DNA of 64,000 nt from the NCBI GenBank assembly GCA_031772625.1, contig CM062805.1, positions 514,890,102-514,954,101 of the forward strand, given 5' to 3'. A program made the position numbers and the translations under genes. Below are positions 21,680 to 32,689 of the stretch, in pieces. The notes under the pieces were generated by a model. The model ran no database searches. It worked only from the letters and a program-made list of their open reading frames with translations, and was not told the DNA's origin. The number at the start of each line of letters is the position of its first letter. The first letter of the stretch is position 1. This stretch comes from Pinus tabuliformis. Taxonomy: Eukaryota; Streptophyta; Pinopsida; Pinales; Pinaceae.

Positions 21680-23905
21680 ATTGCTATTATGTCATTGTTA
21701 TTCTTCTGCTTCGATTGCGCACTAGATGTCGAAGCTCCGGCATCCATAAGGCTTCACTTTGCTTCCATGAAAAATTATTTTCCTTGTGAATATCGAACAT
21801 CGGTTCTTTCTCTGTAGTCTTTCTAACCCATGTATCATCAACTACCTTATTCTCATCAACTTTGTCATTTCCTGTTGTAGATCCACTCCTTGTTACAATA
21901 TTGATGTGAGGTTCATCTATCCTTGGTTCCACAATCATCATCTGAATGTTCTGGGTCAGTTGTCGATTCTTCTTTTCTTGCATTTTCGCTATAAGTACTG
22001 GACACTCTTCAATGACATGATGAAATGATTTACAATACTTACAGGTCATAGTCAGATTCTAACAATCTATTTTGAAGTGACCTACTTGGCCAAAATTATA
22101 ACAAATAATATGACCTCGACCTCGACCAGCTCCACCACCATAAAATCATCCTGCATATCCACCTTGGCCACCGCGTTGTCCACTTCCTTCATGTCCTTTT
22201 TTTTCACCTTGCATTCTATATGTATCAGCATTGTGATCCATCATCAATTCATAGGATCAACAATTATTTTCATTATGCCCCACTGACTTACAAAACTTGC
22301 AAAATAAGTTTTTTGCAGTATGCACATATTTTTGTAACAAATAGCAATCTTCAGAGTGATTCTCACCTCTAGTTCTGCATATCTCGCACCATAAACTAGA
22401 TCCATCATTCAAAGGATTAGGTGCTCCGCTAGCTATATAATTTCTGAAAATAAGACATTTCTCTTTAGAGTGACCTTATGCTTTTCATTTTGTACACCAT
22501 ACTTCGTGGAAAAATCTTCTATTTTTCTTCATATCCTGTAATTGCAGAGTCAAATTGACCAACTGACTCTGTATATGTTGCATACTTTCATTTGTATCAC
22601 CTATCGGTGAAGCTTCTAACTTCATCGCCAACTCCAAATCTTTGGATTGAGTCTCTATTTTCTTCTGTCAAAGGTAGTCTGATGTGTGGCAGCATGAAAA
22701 CTATAAACCATTCCTTGTGCTGCTACAGAGCTATATCGAAGCTCACCTGATCCAATAATACCTTGAACCTTTGATCAAATTCCCATACTGACTCAGTTGA
22801 CCTTTGTTTGATCTCCTTTATTTATGTGATGCATTACGGCTCAGATTTTGATTTTTGAATTCTTTTACCAATGTTGATTTAATGTCTACGTAAGACCTTA
22901 TCTGGTTGCTCAAATATTTCATATACCAATTTAATGCTCGATCTCTGAATTCTGTGGTGAGCTACGCTTTTTTCACATTTTCATCATGGACCTACTTCGC
23001 GGTCCATGCTGCTTCACATAAGAACCATAACTTCTCTGGGTCCTCTGATCTATATCCTTTAAAGATCAACAAATTAATATCATCAACCTTCATTATTCTC
23101 AAGAGGGAAGGGGGAGGGGGAGGGGGATTCGTAAGGGGAGGGAGATGGGGGGTAGGGAGGGTAGGGGGCGGGGAAAACCAAAATTTGTCTCTCTGGCTAG
23201 ATTCGGGCTTCGACGCACTTTCAGGCTGAAAGGGTGAATATTGTGGAGTTCCTTTGGGATTCTCAAGGGGGTTTCCTTCACCTTCGGATTCACTCAACAA
23301 AGGGCTATAGTTAGTCTCTATGAAAATATTCATATTTTGGCCACAAGATCTCTTCTTAGTGTCTACTCTATTCCTTTTTCTACTTCACGTTGTTCAGTTC
23401 TCTTCTTTTGATATTTTTCGAAATATAATCTACTAATGTGACTGCATTTGAAGAATTCCCTTTTCACACAAAATTATTTTAATCAAGAATTTCAAAGATC
23501 TCAAGTACTTACCTCGCGGCCCCTTGAAATTTTTTCGTTTAGCTTCACTGTATCACACACTTGAATCTATCACGAAATCAGTTTAAATCCTCCTAAAATG
23601 TTCTCAACCTAAAAATCAATAGCTCTTGAAATTCTGTTATCAATGTTCTTTAGTTTTTGTATCAATTCTGGAGTCCAATGCTTAGGTTCGCCTCCTTTAA
23701 AACAATTCTTTTTCTCTATAAATCTTGAAATCCACTCATACATCTCGATGTGAAACGAACCAAAGAATATTTCGTATTGATCTTGAAAGATGTACTTCTC
23801 CAACCACCTTTTAGATGACAGTTTAGGGTTTTTATTCTCCTAATCTGCAAATTCGCGTTCCTTCTTTTCTACCCACTCTTGGATTTCTTTCCTCGACAGA
23901 TGCCA
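21680..23905 (-). pseudogene. Element B gag with five tandem zinc knuckles
   Basis: Nucleocapsid and capsid of B, decayed. N-terminal segment 23609-23905 (charged, WISRFIEKKN). A proline-rich stretch near 23099-23200 leads into the capsid start KVDDINLLIFKGYRSEDPEKLW (22990-23100). The C-terminal third has five knuckle-like motifs: 22455-22496 (second Cys now a stop), 22343-22387 (CEICRTRGENHSEDC, spacing C-x2-C-x6-H-x3-C), 22258-22300 (CKFCKSVGHNENNC, canonical), 22068-22110 (CYNFGQVGHFKIDC, one Cys lost) and 22005-22046 (CKYCKSFHHVIEEC, canonical). A glycine/arginine-rich linker (QRGGQGGYAG, GGGAGRGRG) lies between the third and fourth. There are many stops. Confidence 0.82.
23099..23180 (+). 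repeat. G-run tract (quadruplex-capable) within element B gag
   Basis: About 80 bases holding at least ten runs of three to six G on the plus strand, separated mostly by one to three bases (GGGGGAGGGGGAGGGGG and further on). On the coding minus strand it encodes the PPPPPP stretches of gag. Confidence 0.9.
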
Positions 23906-23929
23906 AAACATATCCCTCAAATAGATCTC

Positions 23930-23948
23930 GGTCCTGACAACAAAACTA
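23930..23948 (-). promoter_or_regulatory. Degenerate primer binding site of element B
   Basis: Minus-strand TAGTTTTGTTGTCAGGACC sits two bases from the 5' LTR. It matches the TGGCGCCGTTGTCGGGG-type site of Tat/Athila elements if C-to-T decay and one deletion are allowed. Position is right; sequence is weak. Confidence 0.55.
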
Positions 23949-23950
23949 TT

Positions 23951-24848
23951 TTTTGGCTTAGGTGGGCTGGACTCAGGTTAAAAATGTGTTGCGCACCAAA
24001 AAAACCCTCAACCACTGGCCCTCTCAGCAACGACTTGCAAGAAAATCACAGTCTCACCGTAGTGATTACGGGAGGTTGTAGAACTAGGTTTCTGCAGCTT
24101 GAGGGATACTGCGTTGTCTTCCTTTTATGCTTTAATTTATAAACAAATTCGTCTCAAAAAATTACTTTATACTTATACATGACTTTGCATAATTACATTC
24201 ATCACTTTAGCATAACATAAACATTCATAAACTGTGTAGTATTGAAATAAGTGCAGATAATAAGCAAATAAAGACTAAGATGCAGAATTTATCATGGTTC
24301 ATCCCAATGTGGGACTACTTCCACAATAACTGTTGCTTATAATTTGGAATTTGATACAACAAACATTTCTTCCCTGCGCACACAGCTGCAGGGTGTCTGT
24401 GCATGAAGTTGCAGATGGTCCGCGCACTTAGCTGTAGACATAGGCCTCTCTGCACACAACTGTGGAGCCTCGCCCGTCCTCCAAAATATAGATCACGAAA
24501 GTATCACATAAACATAGATCTAATCCAATACATCATTATTTTATGCCTTCTTCTTTATTATTCATCCCTATATATACTATTACATGAGGGATTTACATCG
24601 TTACATTACCATGGGTCCAAAACCAACAACTTTACAATATTTTAATGCTTTTACAAAATGGAAGGGGCTTCTCCGCGAAGCCCCAACGTTGCGCAGTGAC
24701 TTTGTTGAGCGGTTTTTGTCTTGTTCCACTGCTCTGTTGCGTGGTTCACTTTGTACTCCACGACATCCTTTTTACGCGCGCTTCCACAAAACTTGGATTT
24801 ATTCCCAAAATCTGCCAAAAATCTGGCCAATTTGGGTTGTACCCAACA
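23951..24848 (-). repeat. 5' LTR of element B
   Basis: Partner of 9727-10674. The inner edge has TG changed to TT; the outer edge ends TACCCAACA, followed by ATAAG. Confidence 0.9.
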
Positions 24849-24906
24849 ATAAGCAATTATCAAGTAGAGAAATATTTTAACTATTCATGCCCTAGATTTC
24901 TCCACA
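24849..24906 (+). repeat. 3' LTR of element A, last 58 bases
   Basis: Matches the end of the 5' LTR of A (TATCAAG...CCTAGATTTCTC.ACA) and completes the LTR split by B. Copia D resumes at 24907. Confidence 0.9.
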
Positions 24907-26515
24907 TATGACACTTGTATTATCAAAAATAATTGGAATAGGATCAATCAACTCTATCTGAATATATTTTATGGTCTTCTTCATCCATAGAATTTGTGTG
25001 CAACATGTAGCAACTGCAATATACTCTACTTCAACAGTCGATAAATAAATGGAGGCATGTTTCTTGCTGACCCATGACACCAAGCATTTTCCCAAGAAGA
25101 AATTTGCACTTGAGGTGCTCTTCCTGTCATAAATACTGCCAACCCAATCAGCATCAATGTAGGCCTTCAACTTGAATTCTTTACTCTTAGCATACCATAG
25201 TCCATATTTTGTTGTTCCTTGAAGATATTTGAAAATAATTTTGACAGCAACAACATGACTTTCACGAGGGAAGGCCTGAAATCGGGCCACAAGACCCACA
25301 ACTTGCATGATATTTGGCCTCAAAGTTGTAACATATAACAAGCTTTATATCATGGATTTGTATTCATTTTAATTTGCCAGTGGCATCTCATCTTCTTTGC
25401 ATAATTTACATCTTGTAACCATAGGTGTGCTCACTAGCTTGCAATCTTCCATCCTGAACTTCTTCAAAGTTTCACGAAGGTATTTGGATTGGGAGATAAA
25501 CACTCCACATGGAGACTAAGATATTTGCAATCCTAGGAAGAAAGAAAACTCTCCAATCATGGACATTTCAAACTTTGTTTGCATACATTTTTTGAATTGA
25601 TCCCCCAATTGTTCCATGTCGCTACGAAAAATTATATCATCCACATACACTGCTAGAATCAGTAGATGGTCGCCTTTAGATTTTATGTATAAATTGTTGT
25701 AAAAAATACCCTTTTTAAAGCCTTAATTCTAAAGATATTTATCTAGCCTTTTGTACCAAGCTCTGGGAGCCTGTTTTAGTCCATATAGAGCCTTTTTCAG
25801 TTTGCACACAAACCCTTCATTTGTGGTGAGCATAAATCTTTCTAGATGCTCAATGTAAACTTCTTATTCCATATCTCCATTGATAAATGCAAATTTCACA
25901 TCCATCTGATATACTTTGATGTTTTTATAATTGGTAAGGGAAAGAAAAATTATGATAGCTTCCAGTATTGCTACTGGTGCAAAGGTTTCTTCGAAATCTA
26001 CCCTTTCTATTTAAGCATACCCTTTGCAGACCAAACGAGCCTTGTTCCCGATCACTTGACCTTGCTCATTCAACTTGTTTTTTAAAACCCATTTGGTCCC
26101 AATGAGATTTTTTTCTCTAGGTCTTGGAACAAGATCCCAAGTGTCATTATTTTCAATCTGGTAAAGTTCTTCATTCATATATTTCACCAAGAACTTGTCC
26201 TCTCTTGCTTAGCTGAGATTCTTGGGTTCAATCTATGACAACAAAGCCAAATTTACATAAATTTTATTGCCAACAAGTTTCCTCCTGGTCTAAACACCAT
26301 GTCTTTGATCTACAAGTATTTCACTTTGAGGATGTTCTTTCTGTACATACCTAGAAGGTGTCTTTGGCTTTGGAGTTGTGCCTGTTTCCTCATCATCACT
26401 ATCTGAATCTATTTCTTCTAGATCTGTAGACCTCGTATCTAGATTTTCTTCACCATCTAAATTCATGTTTCTTTTAGAGGACTCAAGTTGTGAAGCTATT
26501 TCATACACTATCACA
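24907..26515 (-). pseudogene. Copia element D: reverse transcriptase and RNase H
   Basis: Transcription order is right to left. The RT start near 26090-26200 reads TKWVLKNKLNEQG; FAPVAILEAI and the motif A region are near 25900-26000. The catalytic YVDD box is intact at 25636-25647 (minus strand YVDDIIF). RNase H at 24907-25341 has KAYIDADWVGSIYDRKSTS (two Asp kept), LVSWVSKKHASIYLSTVEVEY (Glu kept) and ends IFDNTSVI, where element A interrupts it; the end is at 4160-4275. Stops near 25370, 25500, 25720, 25990 and 26210 break the frame, mostly TAG. The acidic segment 26290-26514 links integrase to RT. Confidence 0.92.
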
Positions 26516-26599
26516 TCAATGCAATCCTCAATCTTCTTTGTCTGCTTTTTGTAACACTTATATCCTTTGATTCGAGGGGAATAACTACGAAATATACCC

Positions 26600-27830
26600 T
26601 CATCAATGTGAGAGTCAAACTTTCCAAGATTTCTATCACTCCTTTTGATAAATCATTTGCTCCCAAATACCTTGAAGTTCTTAACTGATACAGGTATTCC
26701 CTTCCAAAACTCATAGGTTGTTTTATTACTATTAGGACTGAGCTGAGTTCTATTTGATAGGTATATTGTTGCTTGTACTGCTTCTCCCCAGAAGATGTGG
26801 GATACATTTTCTTCATCCAGCATAGCTCTGGCCATTTACTGGATCGTTCTGTTCTTTCTCTCAAATACTCCATTTTGTTGTGGAGTTCTAGCCACTAAAT
26901 ACTGCCTTCCAATGCCATGTTCTTCACAAAATTATTCGAACTCTCTTCAAGTGTGCTCTCTTCCTTTGCTTGATTTTAATCATTTTATCTTAAGCCTTTC
27001 TCATTTTCTACTTGATCTTTAAATTTTTTAAAATGCTTAACTGCTTCCAACTTTTCTTCTAAGAGCACGATCCAAGTGGCCATGGTAAAATCATCAATGA
27101 GTAGCATGAAATACATTTCTCCTATTAGGGTTTTTTCTCTAGTTGGGCTACAAATATATGTGTGAATGAACTCCAGTGGTCTAGATGAGGAGAACTCTTT
27201 TGACTTGAAATGAGTCCTAGTATGTTTTCCAAATTGGAATGACTTGCAGATTGAGTTATCAGACCTTGCGAGTCTTGGTAATCCTTTCATAGCTCCTGGT
27301 TTGTTGAATTTTATTAAGTTATCAAAATTCATATGGCCAAATCTCATGTGCCACACGCATGCTTCATTCATTTTTATTAAATAGCAGTTAACTCTGGAAT
27401 CATCAAACAGATATACATTATTGTGGAGTCTAATTGCTTTTCCCACAAGTTTTCCATTCTTCATGTTGCAGATCATACAATCCTTGGATTGAAAGGTCAC
27501 ATCATAACCATTATCACGCATTTGGCTAAAACTATGAAGATTGTTCTTAAGACCTTCTACATACATCACATTTTGAGATTTTGTCTTTTGATCAAGACTG
27601 GCTATGTCTTTACCCTTAATTCTTGCTGGAGCATTGTTACCAAAAGTGACATTGTTCCCTCTGTCCTTTTCATTTAGCAACATAAACTTACTCTTATCCC
27701 CAGTCATATCCTTGGAGCAACCACTGTCCATATACAATCTTATTTCTTGGTTTTGTGCTGATATAGGGAGTCCACATTCATGCTTTTTCCATATTTTTGT
27801 TTCCAATTCTTCTCATCCTTTCGAACCACT
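26600..27830 (-). pseudogene. Copia element D: protease and integrase
   Basis: A 273-codon open stretch (27806-26985) starts with protease DSGCSKDMTGD. It then has the pre-integrase HHCC region with WHMRFGHMNFDNL (both His) and CKSFQFGKH (second Cys lost), followed by the core start PLEFIHTYICSP, in which the first catalytic Asp (normally HTDICGP) is Tyr, and LLIDDFT. The rest of integrase lies in other frames to 26600, including FWGEAVQATIYLSNR and WKGIPVSVKNFKVFG. Mutation of the first DDE residue makes it inactive. Confidence 0.9.
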
Positions 27831-27839
27831 GACCACCAG

Positions 27840-29737
27840 GTGTTGTAAGACTTGGATGGATACTCTATCTTGCTTCTGCACTCACTTTCCTTATGCAAAA
27901 ATGATCACATTTAAAACATTCAACATCATTCATTAGGGAAGAGAAAGCATTTTGATTTTTGAGTGTAGAATTTTGAGATCTAAAATTTTGATAATTATTG
28001 TATCTAAAATTTTCATCTCTTTCAACTTTGATCCTTTTACACTCAACAGCCTTATGCCCAAACTATAAAAATGACCATAAAATAAATGGGAGTACCTGAG
28101 ATTGGAAGATTCATGAGTTTGTGCATGAAGGTACCTCTGTTGTTTGGCGGTTTGATTCATTCTTCATTGGTGTGCCTCTTTTAGATGGATGAAGTTATTA
28201 TTCTAGTGGTGATCTCCTCTTTGCCTTGCTACCCTTTTGTCATCATCGATTCTTTGTTGAGGCTTCTTTATATAGCTCTGTGGTTCCTCAAATCCTGCGG
28301 AACTGAAGTTCATATTTCCCATTGGGGGCTCCTGTGGTTTGGAGTAACCTAGGACCATTTTTATTCCTGAGGATCTCTGACTGCTCATAATCTGATATAG
28401 ATTTCTTGTTCCTTCTGCAAATTTCTCATTTATTCATTCTTCGATCTTTATTTTCTTAAGGTTTGTTCTTATAGAGACAACCTTTACCTCGAGACTCTGA
28501 CATTTTTCTTCCCATTCATGGATAAAATCTTGAAGAATCTCTTCCTTTCATTTATCTTCTTTTAGTTTGACTTTCAATGATAGAATTTCATATTTCTATG
28601 TATTTGATATCGTTCCCTTGTTTACCTTGAATAACTCCTATTTTAACTACTTGTTCTCTTCTTCTAGCTTCTCATATTTTCCTTGTTTTTCTTCTAGTAG
28701 GAGGACTAAACTATCTTTTCTTTTAATGGCTTCTTCAAGTTTCTCCTTTTGATAAAAAAACTCCTCATTGTCATAATTGTACATACCTTCTTCAACATGT
28801 TTTAGTTCAACTGCTTATTCGTTTTCCTTGCTTTCTTCAATTCATCAAGAGAAATAACTAGTTCCCCTCCAAGGTCCACCTCTCCTTCATCTTATTCTTC
28901 TTCAGAGTCTATAATATTTTGCATCTTGGAGTTTGTTCCAAATTCCATAAGTAAATACTTATCTGAATCATCCTACGAATAGTTTTTGTTGTATGATTCT
29001 AGTGCTGAACTATCCTGTTTGGAGTATAGCCCCTTTCTTCTTATAGAACTTCTTCTGATACTTCTGAGGTTTGTTTCTAAATTTCTGGTCATCTTCCTTT
29101 TCAGTATTTTCCTTGTAAGGGAATTTGGATGAGAAATTTCTGACTCTCCCATAGTCAAAGCATTTAAAGGGAAACTCCCCTTTATATTTTCTTGAGCCAC
29201 ACTTCATTTTCCTGGAAAATTGAGTTAGCTCCTGATCAAATTTATAGTTGGAGTAGTCTTGGTGATCTTTATGCTCCTTGGCCTTCTTTGACACTTTGAA
29301 CGTTGCCTCCTTGGGTTCATACTTCTCTCCTCCTACTCTCATCTCAGAGGATGTAATGGTACCAAGCAACTCGTCCATCTTGAGATCCTTTAAATTGGCC
29401 ATTTCTTCAATAGCTGAGACTTTGGGATTAAATATCATGGGTAGGGATCTTAATATTTTTTGAACAACCACATCCTCCTTGACTTATTCACCAAGTCCCC
29501 TAATCATATTGGTTACTTCATCAAATTTGAGGAAGTATTCTACTATACTTTCTTATTCACTCATTTTTAAACTTTCAAACCTCATTCTAAAAGTTTGAAG
29601 TTTGGCCTGCTTGACTTTTTCATCTCCTTCATGACTCTGATTGAGCTTCACCTAGACTTCCTTGGCAGACTTACAGTGCATAATCTTCACAAGTTCAAAT
29701 TGACTAAGGCTGAAGAGAATGACATTCTTGTCTTTAG
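27840..29737 (-). pseudogene. Copia element D: gag, truncated at its 5' end
   Basis: Same family as gag of E: QKILRSLPM and KVSAIEEMANLKDLKMDELLGT at 29010-29471, a damaged knuckle (CFDYGRVRNFSSKF), acidic and coiled-coil blocks at 28400-28960, a second knuckle area near 28040 and a third near 27890-27925 with a one-base loss. Homology to E ends abruptly at 29737, which corresponds to E position about 2318; the first 60 to 90 codons, leader, primer site and 5' LTR of D are absent. What follows to the right is unrelated. Confidence 0.87.
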
Positions 29738-32300
29738 CAGATCCCCCTAATATATGAGGTCAGAAGGGGTACATGATGGCCAAAATGTATTAAGTATAAA
29801 GAGATATCATTTGAGGACCTGAGAGGAGATCACCAGATTCCATCCCACTAAATACTTGTGGAAGGAGTCAGAAAGAAGACTCATGTCTGAGGCGGCATAC
29901 CCATGCTCAGAGATAGTAAAGCATGTTCGTTGATCAAGTATAGAGCAGATCCAACATGTATACATAAGTGTATAGAGAAGACTAAAGAATACATAGTGGA
30001 TCATCTGATCATAGCCACAAAAGAACACAACGAAGCTATGTCTCAATATCACATATAGAAGAAAATTTGATCAATGATGCTCGAAGAATGTGTGATCATT
30101 GATGCTACATAATTGATCCTCATAATAGTACCAAGTCATATAGGTGGAATAGTGGTACTATATAAACTCGGGTGTGAACATACATGATGTTTTTGTGATG
30201 AACTACAACATATAAGGGTGGATGGTAACACTAGTAGAAAACTGAAGGTGCTGACAAGTGAACCAAGATGCTGACACAAACCGAGGTCTTCACCAACCGC
30301 AGATGGTACATTTCTACACAATGGGAATAAATGAGCTGAAGTAGACCATGTGAGATTTTTTTTATTATTATTAGTCATTTATGTCTAATGTTAACAAAAG
30401 TGAGATCAATAATGATGATGAGAGTCAAGGTATCCCTGTATAATCTAACAAGTGTGAATAAATGTGTTGAATTCGAACACTTGGTAGAATCTATCAATCA
30501 GGAGACATTGATGTATTATCACTATTGATAGCGAACAAGTCTGCCACTAATGACTGCAAACCTTAAGGTACTGAAAAAGGACTCTAGATCTTGTTCTTGG
30601 AGCAATGAGTTGGATGTGATGGAAAAATATCTGCTGGAAGGAAGGCATTAAGGCATCCCACATCAACTAGCATGAGTGTAACCCGCAAGCCAATAATTTG
30701 GAAGAACTTGGACGAAAAGAGATGAAGTAACCATTCTGAAGTACATTTCTGGCATACAAAAGATGTGGCTAGTGCATGGAAGAAACCCTCTTAACCAACC
30801 AATAATGAGAGCTGACACAGAGGCGAGGAATCCACCATTAGGGTAAAATGGAAACCAAGGTACTGCATGAATCCCAATGTGTGATAATGTAAGCTGATGT
30901 CGAACACAAGGGAAACCACTCAGTCAAAGACCCATGATACTGATCAATGTTGAGAACAAGTTCACTTATCAATGATGTAAATAGGGCCAGGGTGTGGCTC
31001 TAGGCCTACTCTCAGATAAATTTGTCAGAGTCGATAAGAGAAGATCCGCTAGCAAGAAGTCAATGGATACCTTCTTAACAAACATGAGCGAAGGACCAAA
31101 TAACTGATGTGATACTGAAAATAACTTGACATATTGGGTATGGCCAAATGAAAATGGGTCAAGAGACACTACAGAATGGATGACATAGGTTGAATTCCCT
31201 TGAACAAAATCACGACTCAAATGTGACTCTATGGAAACATAAAATAACTTTGTATGTTTGCAATGTAGGATGCATTAAAAAACTCTCCATATGATTGGAA
31301 GAGATAAACAACTAGAGGAGGACTAACTCAAGAAAAGGGTTATGACTCTCCTAAAGTCAAAATAATTCCCATCCCAATGGAGGAAAGACTTGTTTTGAGT
31401 TCTTTTTTGAAGGGCGACACAACTGACTCTTGTTGCCATCAAATACATAAGTAAATGTCTTGTTCCCTCTCTTTTTGGAATATATATATTTTTTTGTCTT
31501 TTTCATATTTAAAGCCTGAAAAAAAATAAAAGAATGTCTATAGTACAATGGAAAGAACAAGTGTCAAGGGTAGATGCACTAATTCCTAAGAATAGAACAT
31601 TCCTATGCTCAATGCAAGGTGGAGAATATTGGTCGTCAACACTCAAAGGAATGTTCATTCCACGGATAAAAGGTGTCAAGTCATAGAGGCTAATGAATGC
31701 ATGGTTTGAACTTGCAGAAAGGTCATGGTCAAAAGTAGTTTATACATGAGTCCAAGTGAAGTTGGCTTAAGGACAAAAGGATACAAGTAGTCAATATGTA
31801 ATGCAGCAGTACAACTTAACACATGGGAGCCTCTAGGGTATAAAGCCAGAATAATAGCAAAGAAGAAGAGGAATGAGGCTTCATCACAAAGTCATGGTGG
31901 GACTAAAGAGGGCTCCCGAGCCTAAGCAATTCTTGCAGCATGGGAAACATATGCTAGCGAGGATCTAACTAGGAATCCCATGGAAGGACTGGCTCCACCA
32001 CCATCTTATGATTTTATAAGACAACGAGTGAAAGTGGTTTGAAAAACGCAACATAATGGGGTTGACCCTATGGAAATATATCACAGTATGAGGTTAAGAT
32101 GCATAATGCAGTGGAAAAAGTGATATGTCCTAACCTATATGCCAATGACAAAAATGACACCTGCCACGATAGGTCTGCGATTGTGGATTCAAAGTGGTGA
32201 AAAATGTCACAGTCTTTATTTACCCTAGAAAACAACCTCCCCCAACACTTCAAGCCAAAAAGTTAAAAGTTCATGAAATAATAAAGTTAAAAATTATGAA
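29738..32300. other. Unassigned 2.5 kb between D and F
   Basis: No motif of gag, protease, RT or integrase found in any frame; the short open frames here look random. It could contain the outer LTR of F or eroded 3' sequence of F, but I could not match it to 43262-43900. Confidence 0.4.
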
Positions 32301-32303
32301 CTT

Positions 32304-32310
32304 TATAAAA
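32304..32310 (+). promoter_or_regulatory. TATA-like site upstream of the antisense ORF of F
   Basis: CTTTATAAAAGTGGG lies about 150 bases before a possible 5' splice site (CCAG/GTAATT, intron start 32454). The possible 3' site TATGTGCAG/AGAAG ends at 32664, 25 bases before the ATG at 32690. This would give a short spliced leader. Evidence is sequence pattern only. Confidence 0.35.
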
Positions 32311-32689
32311 GTGGGTTTTAATAGTTTAATATAAAAATACATTTTGACTCACCAAATTTCATTTGAACTTGCAAGTGTTGAGAGCTTGGGAGAAAACTTG
32401 GGAAACTCCATTTCATCGATTTCCTCAACCAATTCATCAACCAAAGCTTCCAGGTAATTCTAAATTCACAATCTCATCCATTTGATTGCATTTTAAATGG
32501 ATTCATTCGATTTTTAACCATAGGATTTTATTTTTAAAAATTATCTCTACATGTACGTGGGTTGGCTCTTTGGAAACCACGTATAAAAATCCCTACACAT
32601 AGATTTCAAAAGGAAAATCCACATGTATACGTGATTGTCTCTTAAGAAAGTCGCGTATGTGCAGAGAAGAATGAAAAATCTGATTTCTA

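Larger units (their letters stand above)
9727..24848 (-). mobile_element. Element B: full-length gypsy element with an extra 3' ORF, carrying C
   Basis: Minus-strand Ty3/gypsy element inside the 3' LTR of A. In transcription order: 5' LTR 23951-24848, degenerate primer site 23930-23948, gag with several zinc knuckles, protease, RT, RNase H, integrase, an extra ORF (13687-10760), polypurine tract and 3' LTR 9727-10674. Flanking bases ACAAG (9722-9726) and ATAAG (24849-24853) are a target duplication with one change, and the A LTR resumes exactly after it. Without C the element is about 11.8 kb. LTRs differ at roughly one base in eight by eye. RNase H is of the ordinary gypsy type with its catalytic Asp, unlike elements F and G. 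Confidence 0.9.
4276..24906 (+). mobile_element. Element A: gag-only Ty1/copia element carrying nested B and C
   Basis: Complete LTR element inserted in copia D. It comprises 5' LTR 4276-5405, Met-tRNA primer site 5406-5418, gag 5849-6667, a non-coding remainder, polypurine tract 8598-8607 and 3' LTR from 8608, which is split by element B and resumes at 24849-24906. The internal part is only about 3.2 kb and shows no protease, integrase or RT, so A is non-autonomous. The five-base duplication is imperfect (4271-4275 GATGG against 24907-24911 TATGA, one change on each side from a common ancestor), but the restored D reading frame supports the insertion. LTR identity is about 93% over the first 200 bases by eye. 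Confidence 0.88.
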
